In this document: one piece after another, positions 1 to 5,390 of the stretch
Layout of the letters: each line of letters opens with the position of its first letter
Position numbering within the stretch: position 1 is the stretch's first letter
Assembly: GCA_033722675.1 (NCBI GenBank)
Contig: JAWVYO010000109.1
Coordinates: 1-7,416, forward strand
Direction of reading: 5' to 3'
Length of the DNA: 7,416 nt
Source of the DNA: DATHYU01 sp033722675
GTDB taxonomy: Bacteria > Actinomycetota > Acidimicrobiia > Spongiisociales > UBA11373
The notes under the pieces: generated by a model
Told to the model about the DNA's origin: nothing
Databases searched by the model: none
What the model saw: only the letters and a program-made list of their open reading frames with translations
Position numbers and translations under genes: made by a program

Positions 1-647
1 CCGAGGGTCTCCCCGACTACACCGCCTCCTACGAGGCGGGCATGGACAAGTTCGTCCAGTTCCTCGGCTGGTGCGACGAGTTCGCCATTCCCCACGTCAC
101 CTGCTGGCTGCTCTCGAAGGAGAACCTCGAGCGCCCCTCCGCAGAACTGGAGCCGTACTTCGACGTGCTCGTCGACCTCTTCGACCGGCTGCCGGACGAG
201 GTGCCGGAGGGCACGGGATTCACGGTCATGGGCAGCCTCGACCTGCTGCCCGACCGGCTCCGGTCGGCGGCCGGACGCCTCGCCGACAGCTGCAACGGGG
301 GCGACCGCCACATCTCCATCGCGCTGGCCTACGGCGGCCGCCAGGAGATCGTCGACGCGGTGCGCGATCTCGTCGGCAAGCTGGCCGCCGAGGGGATCCC
401 CGCCCCCGAGCTCGCCGGGGCCATCGACGGCGACGCCATCGCCTCACACCTCTACACGGCGGGGATGCCGGATCCGGACCTCGTGATCCGCACGTCGGGG
501 GAGTCGCGCATGTCGGGCTTCCTGCTCTGGCAGGCGGCCTACGCCGAGTACTCCTTCGTGGACGTCCACTGGCCCGCCTTCCGGCGGGTGGACTTCCTCC
601 GGGCCCTGCGGGACTTCACCCGACGCGAGCGCCGGTTCGGCAAGTAG
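1..647 (+). CDS. uppS: Cis-prenyltransferase (isoprenyl/undecaprenyl diphosphate synthase family), 5' truncated
   Basis: The enzyme condenses isopentenyl diphosphate onto an allylic diphosphate with cis geometry, making polyprenyl carriers for cell-wall synthesis. The reading frame is open from base 3, so the true start and the N-terminal catalytic Asp/P-loop region lie outside the window. Visible family motifs are the WLLSKENLERP helix region, the YGGRQEIVDAV block, and the C-terminal PDPDLVIRTSGE followed by R-x-S-GFLLWQ-x-AY-x-E, which binds the IPP diphosphate. The protein ends in the usual RERRFGK. The LLS-x-EN version of the first motif resembles, from memory, the actinobacterial short-chain Z-farnesyl diphosphate synthase (Rv1086-like) more than classic UppS (FSxEN), so product length is uncertain. 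The gene converges on marR with 3 bp between stop codons. The family call is firm; the chain-length class is inferred. Confidence 0.93.
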   Translation, partial: EGLPDYTASYEAGMDKFVQFLGWCDEFAIPHVTCWLLSKENLERPSAELEPYFDVLVDLFDRLPDEVPEGTGFTVMGSLDLLPDRLRSAAGRLADSCNGGDRHISIALAYGGRQEIVDAVRDLVGKLAAEGIPAPELAGAIDGDAIASHLYTAGMPDPDLVIRTSGESRMSGFLLWQAAYAEYSFVDVHWPAFRRVDFLRALRDFTRRERRFGK

Positions 648-650
648 CCG

Positions 651-1142
651 TCAGGCGGCCGGCGAGCCGGCCGGAGGGACGGGCGGCTCCCACCCCGGGT
701 TCTCGCACGTCAGTACGTGCAGGATGCCGTGCATGCGCTCGAGGCTGTCGCCGTCGAGCATGGCGCCCACCCTGCGATGCGCGACCGCCTCGAACACGGG
801 CTGGTGCTCGGCGATGAGTGCCGCACCGGCGGGGGTGACCTCGGCGTAGACGACCCGGCGATCCTCCTCAGAGGGCACCCGGTCGAGATAGCCGCCCTCC
901 ACGAGCCGGTCCACGATCCGGGTCACACCGCCCCGGGTGACGACGAGGGTCTCCGCCAGCTCGGTCATCTTGAGGCGCTGGTCGGAGAACAGGATCTGGA
1001 TGATCACGAGGATCTCCGACAGCCCGAGTCCGGAGGCGCGTTCGAGTTCGTCGTCGAGTTCGTCGGAGAGCAGCGCAGCCATGCGGAGGAGTTGCAGCGT
1101 CGCTTTCGTCGCGGTGGATGGTTCGGGCATCCCGGGGCTCAT
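651..1142 (-). CDS. MarR-family transcriptional regulator
   Basis: This 163-residue protein has the MarR layout: an N-terminal dimerisation helix (about residues 12-36), a winged helix-turn-helix (about 42-102) and a C-terminal helix that would complete the dimer interface. The recognition-helix region is MTELAETLVVTRGGVTRIVDRL (split here as residues 59-68 and 69-80). The wing carries the typical acidic-Arg motif SEEDRR followed by VTPAG (91-106). MarR proteins usually repress themselves and a neighbouring exporter or enzyme, and let go when they bind a small ligand. The gene is divergent from an ABC-2 exporter, which fits that role. No Shine-Dalgarno precedes the ATG at 1142; a TTGACG/TACACT promoter would start transcription almost at this ATG. 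Met5 is an alternative start. The Pro-rich C-terminal tail is encoded by a GC hairpin shared with the end of the prenyltransferase. Its ligand cannot be told. Confidence 0.93.
   Translation of the reverse strand: MSPGMPEPSTATKATLQLLRMAALLSDELDDELERASGLGLSEILVIIQILFSDQRLKMTELAETLVVTRGGVTRIVDRLVEGGYLDRVPSEEDRRVVYAEVTPAGAALIAEHQPVFEAVAHRRVGAMLDGDSLERMHGILHVLTCENPGWEPPVPPAGSPAA
656..673. terminator. Perfect 8-bp GC hairpin at a convergent gene junction
   Basis: CGGCCGGC and GCCGGCCG flank a GA centre. The hairpin begins 9 nt after the prenyltransferase stop and lies inside the last codons of marR. No U-tract follows on either strand. It could act as a U-less, bidirectional terminator, as proposed for some high-GC actinobacteria, or simply be GC-rich coding sequence. 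Confidence 0.4.
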
Positions 1143-1149
1143 GGCCGTC

Positions 1150-1179
1150 AGTGTATCTCGCTACCGGTTGCGTCGTCAA
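1150..1179 (-). promoter_or_regulatory. Predicted marR promoter, leaderless type
   Basis: On the minus strand, TTGACG (1179 down to 1174) is followed after 18 nt by TACACT (1155 down to 1150), a TANNNT -10 box. The marR ATG begins 8 nt further on, so the transcript would begin at or one base before the ATG. That fits the lack of a Shine-Dalgarno. The -35 box overlaps the palindrome at 1176-1186, which would allow self-repression. Confidence 0.5.
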
Positions 1180-1186
1180 TAATTGA
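1176..1186. promoter_or_regulatory. Candidate MarR operator palindrome
   Basis: TCAAT-A-ATTGA is a perfect 11-bp inverted repeat in the most AT-rich stretch of the window (about 80% A+T over 1176-1200). A wider pair, GTCAA (1175-1179) and TTGAC (1191-1195), is nested around it. It overlaps the predicted marR -35 box and ends 4 bp before a TTGACA box facing the ABC genes. One bound MarR dimer could therefore affect both directions. Assigning it to this MarR is inference from position. Confidence 0.45.
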
Positions 1187-1190
1187 TAAG

Positions 1191-1220
1191 TTGACAAATA
1201 CTCGACCATGTGATTGAGTG
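1191..1220 (+). promoter_or_regulatory. Possible promoter for the ABC exporter operon
   Basis: A consensus -35 TTGACA lies at 1191-1196, next to the candidate operator. The best -10 at 17-18 nt spacing is poor (TTGAGT or TGAGTG around 1214-1220), so this would be a weak or activator-dependent promoter, or the true -10 lies elsewhere. It would leave a leader of roughly 35 nt before the ATPase ATG, consistent with its good ribosome binding site. Confidence 0.3.
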
Positions 1221-1246
1221 GTGAACGATTGACGGAGCAACTAGTT

Positions 1247-1252
1247 AGGGAG
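1247..1252 (+). promoter_or_regulatory. Ribosome binding site of the ABC ATPase
   Basis: AGGGAG lies 8 nt before the ATG at 1261. It fixes the start there rather than at the internal Met10 (1288). Clear Shine-Dalgarno sites are rare in this window; only the two exporter genes have strong ones. Confidence 0.7.
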
Positions 1253-1260
1253 AACGCTTC

Positions 1261-2250
1261 ATGACCCAGACCGTCACCGAGACCCCCATGCCTCCCGAGG
1301 AGCGTCGGACGCAGGCCGCCGTCGTGGTCGAGGGGCTCGTCAAGCACTATCCGCACCCCGACGGAGGCACGTTCGCCGCCGTCGACGGCGTCGACCTCAC
1401 CGTGCGCCGCGGCGAGGTGTTCGGGATCCTCGGACCCAACGGCGCCGGCAAGACGACCACGCTCGAGATGATCGAGGGGCTCACGCGTCGCGACGGGGGC
1501 CGGATCTCCGTCCTCGGAATGGACCCGGCCGACGACCCGCTCGCCGTCAAGCGGCGGATCGGCGTGCAACTGCAGTCTTCGGCGTACTTCGAGTTCCTCC
1601 GCCTCGGCGAGATCCTCGACCTGTTCGGAGGCTTCTATCCGAAGCGGCTGGCCGCCGACGATCTGCTGGCCCGGGTCGGCCTCACCGGGAAGCGCAACGC
1701 GCTCGTCGGCGAGCTCTCGGGTGGGCAGGCCCAGCGGTTCTCGATCGTCGCGGCTCTCGTGAACGATCCCGACGTCGTGTTCCTCGACGAGCCCACGACC
1801 GGCTTGGACCCGCAGGCACGGCGGAACGTGTGGGATGTCATCTCGTCGCTGGCGAACGAGGGGCGAACCGTGATCCTCACGACGCACTCGATGGAGGAAG
1901 CCGAGGCGCTCTCCGACCGGATCGCCATCATCGACCATGGACGCGTCGTCGCCGTCGACACACCCCTGGCCCTCATGGAGCGGCACGGAGTCGGCACCCG
2001 CGTCGCGTTCGCCGCCGCCGGAGGACTCGATCTCGACGTCCTCGGCGGCCTCGCCGCCGTCGACGACGTGCGGGCGACCGGGAACGGCACCACGCGGTAC
2101 GTGCTCGCCGTGTCGAGCCCCGACGTGGTGGTCCCGGCCCTCTACCGGTGGGCGGTCGAGCGGGGCGTCGACCTCGCCGACGTGACGATCCGCCGCTCGA
2201 CCCTCGAAGACGTGTTCCTCAACCTGACCGGCAGCCGTCTCCGCGACTGA
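1261..2250 (+). CDS. ABC-2 exporter ATP-binding protein (DrrA-like)
   Basis: This is the ATPase subunit of an ABC exporter; it hydrolyses ATP at the inner membrane face to power the permease encoded next. All nucleotide-binding motifs are intact: Walker A GPNGAGKT (58-65), Q-loop near Q105, signature LSGGQ (152-156), Walker B VVFLDEP with catalytic E177, D-loop GLDP (181-184) and the switch His H209. About 90 residues follow the ATPase core and end in TLEDVFLNLTG, typical of DrrA/CcmA-type exporter subunits. The first 20 residues form an acidic, likely flexible lead. At 329 residues the length is normal for DrrA-like proteins. The permease starts 21 nt downstream, so the two form an operon. 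The divergent marR suggests drug or toxic-metabolite export, but the substrate is unknown. Confidence 0.95.
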   Translation: MTQTVTETPMPPEERRTQAAVVVEGLVKHYPHPDGGTFAAVDGVDLTVRRGEVFGILGPNGAGKTTTLEMIEGLTRRDGGRISVLGMDPADDPLAVKRRIGVQLQSSAYFEFLRLGEILDLFGGFYPKRLAADDLLARVGLTGKRNALVGELSGGQAQRFSIVAALVNDPDVVFLDEPTTGLDPQARRNVWDVISSLANEGRTVILTTHSMEEAEALSDRIAIIDHGRVVAVDTPLALMERHGVGTRVAFAAAGGLDLDVLGGLAAVDDVRATGNGTTRYVLAVSSPDVVVPALYRWAVERGVDLADVTIRRSTLEDVFLNLTGSRLRD

Positions 2251-2271
2251 TCGATCCGAAGGAGTATCCCG

Positions 2272-3075
2272 ATGCGATCCATCCTCCCCATGTTCCGAGC
2301 GTCCATGCGCTCCATCGTCCGCGACCGTCAGACCCTCATCGGGGCCACGGTCTTCCCGACGATCTTCCTGCTCGCCTTCGCCGCCTTCGACATCGGGCTG
2401 ACCGGTGCCGGACTCGACACGACGGGCGGGGGAATCGACTACTTCGACTTCGTGCTCCCGGGCATCCTCGGGATGGCGACCCTGCAGTTCGCCATTTTCT
2501 GGACCTCGGGCTCCTACGCCCGGATGGGCGAGACGAAGGTGCTCCGACGACTCGAGGCGACTCCGGTGCCGAAGGGCGCCTTCCTGGTCGGTCAGGTCCT
2601 CGCCCGACTCGTGCTCGTCGCCGTCCAGGCCGCCGTGGTCCTGGGCGTCGGTGTGGTCATGGGCGCCGATATCGCCGGGAATCTGCTCTGGATGATCGTC
2701 CTGACGCTGCTCGGGGCCGCGACCTTTCTGTCACTCGGGTTCGCCATCGGCGCACGGGCGGCGAACGTGGACGCGGCCGGCATGATGAGCGGCATCGCCG
2801 TGATGCCGATCGTGTTCCTCAGCGGGGCGTGGTTCCCGATCGAGGGTCTTCCCGGATGGCTCGAGACGGTCATGAACTGGCTGCCGCTCGCCCCGCTCCT
2901 CGAGGCCATGCGCTCGGTGATGATCGAGGGCGCGGGGATCGGCGCCATCGGCGGCGAGATCGCCCAGGTGGTCGCATGGATCCCCGTGATGTTCGGCGTG
3001 GCGGTCCTGGCCATGCGACCCGCGAGCTCGCGAGCCTCGCGCCGGAGGCTCAGGACGGCCGAAGCCGTCGCCTGA
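2272..3075 (+). CDS. ABC-2 type transporter permease (DrrB-like)
   Basis: This 267-residue integral membrane protein is the partner of the preceding ATPase. About six membrane segments can be seen, near residues 22-42, 58-80, 103-131, 136-160, 168-190 and 229-247. ABC-2 family marks include the coupling region RRLEATPVPKGAFLVGQ (92-108), the SGAWFPIEGLPGWL motif (184-197) before the last segments, and the LAPLLEAMR stretch after it. A strong ribosome binding site (AAGGAG, 2259-2264) sits 7 nt before the ATG. The C-terminus is a basic cytoplasmic tail rich in Arg. Two permease copies would pair with two ATPases. The substrate cannot be read from the sequence; the MarR neighbour makes a xenobiotic plausible. 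Confidence 0.94.
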   Translation: MRSILPMFRASMRSIVRDRQTLIGATVFPTIFLLAFAAFDIGLTGAGLDTTGGGIDYFDFVLPGILGMATLQFAIFWTSGSYARMGETKVLRRLEATPVPKGAFLVGQVLARLVLVAVQAAVVLGVGVVMGADIAGNLLWMIVLTLLGAATFLSLGFAIGARAANVDAAGMMSGIAVMPIVFLSGAWFPIEGLPGWLETVMNWLPLAPLLEAMRSVMIEGAGIGAIGGEIAQVVAWIPVMFGVAVLAMRPASSRASRRRLRTAEAVA

Positions 3076-3092
3076 GTTCGGCACGGCAGGTG

Positions 3093-3152
3093 TCAGTGTT
3101 CGTGTTCGTCGTCGTGCGAGTGGCCCGGACCCGGGCCGTCGGCACCCCGTCA
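3093..3152 (-). other. Candidate recoded or read-through extension of the small Cys-rich protein
   Basis: Beyond the TGA that ends the 53-residue protein (3152 to 3150 on the minus strand), the same frame stays open for 18 codons and encodes RGADGPGPGHSHDDEHEH, then reaches a second TGA at 3095-3093. A His/Asp/Glu-rich end of this kind is typical of metal-binding tails and unlikely as random spacer. The hairpin at 3122-3137 lies just after the first TGA. Possible readings are a selenocysteine codon, programmed readthrough, a nonsense change from Cys, Trp or Arg, a sequencing error, or chance. I see the open frame and the hairpin; the interpretation is inference. Confidence 0.3.
3122..3137. 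terminator. Perfect 7-bp GC hairpin between convergent genes (terminator or SECIS-like)
   Basis: GGCCCGG and CCGGGCC flank a two-base centre. It lies in the 74-bp space between the ABC permease and the small minus-strand gene, where a shared terminator is expected, but no U-tract follows on either strand. Read on the minus strand with the innermost pair open, the loop is GGUC at 19-22 nt after the small gene's TGA, with a 6-bp stem. That register matches the SECIS loop of E. coli fdhF as I recall it. The bulged U of the E. coli element is absent. Confidence 0.45.
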
Positions 3153-3311
3153 GCAGCCGGGGTCGCCGTGGTTGCCGCAGCACGTCGATCCGGTGCGCAG
3201 CTTCTTCCAGTTGTTGCCGAGAACCGACTTCACCTTCTCGTCGAAGGGGAGGTCGCTCTCGGACCAGTTCGCGAACACGTTGCCGAGGGACGGTCGTCGT
3301 CGTCGTGCCAT
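3150..3311 (-). CDS. Small Cys-rich protein with C-terminal CCGNHGDPGC motif
   Basis: This 53-residue ORF begins with MARRRRPSLGNVFANW and continues through ESDLPFDEKVKSVLGNNWKK to end in TCCGNHGDPGC. The CC-x7-C arrangement with Gly and Pro looks like a metal-binding or redox site. I have an impression of short actinobacterial proteins of unknown function with similar CCG-x-x-G-x-PGC ends, but cannot name a family. The N-terminus is strongly basic (RRRR), and the middle is a probable amphipathic helix with conserved-looking W and K residues. The ATG is 19 nt after the stop of the histidine-phosphatase gene on the same strand, so the two are probably co-transcribed. I see no good ribosome binding site. 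It is real by motif and operon position; its function is unknown. See the extension past its TGA. Confidence 0.72.
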   Translation of the reverse strand: MARRRRPSLGNVFANWSESDLPFDEKVKSVLGNNWKKLRTGSTCCGNHGDPGC

Positions 3312-3330
3312 GGGCCGATGATGCCAGGCC

Positions 3331-4008
3331 TCAGGCGGTGATGTCGTCGCCCGACAGGTGGGCGACGTCGCCGAAGCGTCGCAGCCCGAAGACGTGGCCG
3401 CCGGCGATCGGCTTGGTCTTGAGGATCGAGATGGAGGTGTGGGGGGACACGAAGCGCTCCCACTCCCACGGCACCGGGTCGAGTCCGAGGAGGTGGCCGA
3501 TGGCCACGGCGTTCGTGCCGGCGTGTCCGACGAGGACGATCCGGCCCGGGTCGCCCTCCACGTCGTAGACGTGGGGCTCGTGGCGGGTGGAGAAGGTCCG
3601 CTGCTCCAGCAGGTCGGCCATGCACCCCGTGATGCGCAGGTGGAAGGCGCGGAAGGTCTCGCCGTCGGGGAACCCCTCCCACCACTCCTCGGGGTGCCGG
3701 GCGTCGAGGCGGGCGAACAGTTCCTCGATCTCGTGGGCGGGGGTGTCCTTCAGCCCGGGGGTCCGCAGCTCCTCGAGACAGTCGACGATCGTCGGCTCCA
3801 CTCCGAGGGCGTCGGCGATCGGGGCGGCGGTGCGGCGGGTGCGGAGGGTAGGCGAGACGAGGAGTTCGTTCCAGGGGCCGTGCTCGGCGAGCCGTTCGGC
3901 CACGGCCGCGGCCTGCCGTTCCCCGCGCTCGGTCAGGTCGGGGTCGATGCGGTTGAGGCCGTCGACGATCCACTCCGGCTGGGCATGACGGACGAACACG
4001 ATCTCCAT
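3331..4008 (-). CDS. Histidine phosphatase superfamily (phosphoglycerate-mutase-like) protein
   Basis: This 225-residue enzyme belongs to the branch-1 histidine phosphatases, which transfer phosphate through a phospho-His intermediate. The core residues are present: VRHAQPEW with R7 and nucleophile H8, the DLTERGERQAAAVAERL helix (24-40), SPTLRTRRTA with R56 in the phosphate pocket, acid residues E79/E80, and VGHAGTN with the second catalytic His, H162. A long middle section (about 85-155) containing WWEGFPDGETFRAF is typical of broad-specificity phosphatases rather than glycolytic mutase. The substrate is not predictable. No Shine-Dalgarno is visible; TAGCGT (4023 to 4018, minus) lies 9 nt before the ATG as a possible -10 for a very short leader. 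The small Cys-rich gene follows 19 nt downstream. It is divergent from the pyrE operon. Confidence 0.92.
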   Translation of the reverse strand: MEIVFVRHAQPEWIVDGLNRIDPDLTERGERQAAAVAERLAEHGPWNELLVSPTLRTRRTAAPIADALGVEPTIVDCLEELRTPGLKDTPAHEIEELFARLDARHPEEWWEGFPDGETFRAFHLRITGCMADLLEQRTFSTRHEPHVYDVEGDPGRIVLVGHAGTNAVAIGHLLGLDPVPWEWERFVSPHTSISILKTKPIAGGHVFGLRRFGDVAHLSGDDITA

Positions 4009-4230
4009 GGGCGGTGGACGCTACCGGGCATCCGACGCGAAGCCGCCCCCGAGGGGGCGGGCTCCGCAACCGGGAGGGTTCGTCGTTGCTCGAAGCGTCG
4101 ACATCGCGCGTATCGGTGGGTTCGGTGGTCGGCTTGAGCGATCTCGGCGGGCTCCGCCGTCGCCACCCGGCGGTGGGGAGGTCGCGAGTCTTCTCACCCC
4201 CACGTCCCGGTGCCATCTACCCTCCGGGCC
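4009..4230. other. Hairpin-rich intergenic region between divergent phosphatase and pyrE genes
   Basis: I find no convincing gene in these 222 bp. Three inverted repeats are visible: CCGCCCCC/GGGGGCGG around GA (4043-4060, 8 perfect pairs), CGGCGG/CCGCCG with a 3-nt loop (4145-4159), and CCACC/GGTGG with loop CGGC (4163-4176). TCGGTGG occurs twice with a 9-nt step (4113-4119, 4122-4128). Possible -10 boxes face both ways (TAGCGT toward the phosphatase, TACCCT toward pyrE). If a promoter further upstream also serves pyrE, the last two hairpins would lie in its leader; no U-tract or PyrR-type site is evident. Confidence 0.4.
4218..4223 (+). promoter_or_regulatory. Predicted -10 box for leaderless pyrE transcript
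   Basis: TACCCT fits TANNNT and ends 7 nt before the ATG at 4231, placing transcription start at the ATG itself. No Shine-Dalgarno is present and no -35 is recognisable. This spacing supports the ATG at 4231 over the in-frame GTG at 4210, which lies upstream of the box. Confidence 0.45.
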
Positions 4231-4770
4231 ATGTCCACCCTCGTCGAACACCTGCGGGCGCACGCGCTCCACACCGACGGCCCCTACACGCTGCGGTCGG
4301 GGGCGGTCGCCGACTGGTACGTCGACGCCCGGGCGACCACCTTCGACGGCGCCGGGGCGGCCGCCGTCGCCGACGCCGTGCTCGCCGTGCTCGACCCGGC
4401 GACCACGGCCGTCGGGGGCATGACGATGGGCGCCGATCCCATCGCCGTGGCCACGGCCCTCGAGGGCACCCGCCGGGGCAGGCCGCTGCGGGCCTTCTCG
4501 GTTCGCAAGGAGGCGAAGGACCACGGGCTGGGCGGGCGCATCGTCGGCCCGCTCACCGACGGCGACCGCGTCGCCGTGCTCGAGGACACGACGACCACCG
4601 GATCCGCGCTGGTCGAGGCGCTCGACGCCCTCGTCGACGCCGGGATCGCCGTCGTCCAGGCCATCGCTCTCGTCGACCGCTCCGGCGGAGCGGCCGGTGA
4701 GCGGGTGGGCGAACGCGGGGTGCCCTACGCAGCACTCGTGCGGCCCGGGGACCTGGGGGTGACGGGGTGA
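4231..4770 (+). CDS. pyrE: Orotate phosphoribosyltransferase
   Basis: PyrE joins orotate to PRPP to give orotidine 5'-phosphate, the fifth step of de novo UMP synthesis, in the cytoplasm. The 179-residue protein has the family motifs: SGAVADWYVDAR (23-34), GGMTMGADPIA (62-72), the flexible catalytic loop VRKEAKDHG (91-99, with R92, K93, K96 and H98) and the PRPP-binding site VLEDTTTTGSA (116-126, with E118-D119). Length is normal for short bacterial OPRTs. I chose the ATG at 4231; a GTG at 4210 would add seven residues, MPSTLRA, that do not look like the family N-terminus. Its stop overlaps the next start (GTGA), so translation is probably coupled. No other pyrimidine gene is in the window. 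The function is firm from KEAKDHG plus the PRPP motif. Confidence 0.93.
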   Translation: MSTLVEHLRAHALHTDGPYTLRSGAVADWYVDARATTFDGAGAAAVADAVLAVLDPATTAVGGMTMGADPIAVATALEGTRRGRPLRAFSVRKEAKDHGLGGRIVGPLTDGDRVAVLEDTTTTGSALVEALDALVDAGIAVVQAIALVDRSGGAAGERVGERGVPYAALVRPGDLGVTG

Positions 4771-5390
4771 TCGTCTCGGTGGCCCGTTCGCCCCTCCGGC
4801 TCCTGGCGATGCTCCTCGTCGCCGTGCCGATGATCCTGCTGGCGATCGACATGACCGTGACCCAGCGGTTCTTCCCGCCCCGGGCCACGACCCAGGTGGT
4901 GACGGGCACGGCCGTCGACCCGGAGACGGGTGAGACCGTGGACGTCACCGAGGACGTCCTCACCCGCGACGGCGAGGCCCAGCAGCGCCGCGAGGTGGCG
5001 TTCGGGCTGTTCCTGTTCGTGGGCGGCGTGGGCCTCCTCGGCTGGGCGGCGAAGGACCTCGTCGCCCCGAAGCGGCTCATCGAGGCGGGCGACGACGGCA
5101 TCGTGCTCGACATCACCAGGCGCGGGGAGCCGCCGGTCGTGATCCCGTGGCTGGAGGTCCGCGAGATCCGCTCGGGGACGATCTCCGACGAGGGCGGCGA
5201 GGCGCCCGCCCTGCTCATCAAGGTGTCCGACCCGGACCGCTTCCCCGACCGCCCCTACGGCGCCGTCGTCGACGGCCGATGGATCAGCCTCTACGCCGAG
5301 GAGTGGGACCGCTCGGCCCAGGACGTGGCGGCGACCCTGTCGCTGCGGGTGGACCGGACCCACGGCACCGGGGAGACTATGCTCCAGTGA
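4767..5390 (+). CDS. Membrane protein with two TM segments and a possible PH-like C-terminal domain
   Basis: I do not recognise a named family. The 207-residue protein starts at a GTG that overlaps the pyrE stop by 4 nt. TM1 is about residues 10-29 (LRLLAMLLVAVPMILLAIDM) and TM2 about 77-95. The 47-residue loop between them is polar, with DPETGETVDVTEDV, and probably lies outside the membrane. After TM2 the RLIEAGDDGIVLDI...PWLEVREIRSGTI pattern of alternating strands with an IPW turn resembles the bacterial PH-like domains found after paired TM helices. The C-terminus is acidic and then helical. It ends 1 nt into the nfo start, so it sits inside a coupled pyrE-nfo operon. A role in pyrimidine synthesis or DNA repair is not implied by its sequence. 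Confidence 0.85.
   Translation: MIVSVARSPLRLLAMLLVAVPMILLAIDMTVTQRFFPPRATTQVVTGTAVDPETGETVDVTEDVLTRDGEAQQRREVAFGLFLFVGGVGLLGWAAKDLVAPKRLIEAGDDGIVLDITRRGEPPVVIPWLEVREIRSGTISDEGGEAPALLIKVSDPDRFPDRPYGAVVDGRWISLYAEEWDRSAQDVAATLSLRVDRTHGTGETMLQ

Noticed and set aside
71..817. Long plus-strand ORF (248 aa) rich in Arg, Pro and Gly
   Set aside because: It is a frame shadow over the prenyltransferase and marR; composition is typical of out-of-frame GC-rich coding DNA and no motif is present.
868..1986. Minus-strand ORF of 372 aa
   Set aside because: It runs antisense to the ABC ATPase and out of frame through marR and the promoter region; both have clear real genes with intact motifs.
3293..3305. 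CGTCGTCGT-type short tandem repeat
   Set aside because: It encodes the RRRR run of the small protein and is ordinary basic coding sequence, not a repeat element.
1830..3341. Plus-strand ORF of 503 aa spanning both exporter genes
   Set aside because: It is out of frame with both ABC genes, Arg-rich and without domains. It is open only because of high GC.
3230..4216. Minus-strand ORF of 328 aa over the histidine phosphatase
   Set aside because: It is another frame over the phosphatase, with Pro/Arg-rich sequence and no motif. The phosphatase frame holds RHA, GHAGTN and the other catalytic residues.
4210..4230. GTG start for pyrE seven codons upstream
   Set aside because: There is no ribosome binding site, the extra residues do not fit the family, and the TACCCT box lies inside this stretch.
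5147..5389. Upstream extension of the nfo frame
   Set aside because: It overlaps the membrane protein in another frame and is Arg/Pro-rich; the Nfo family starts with the GAH motif, matching ATG 5390.
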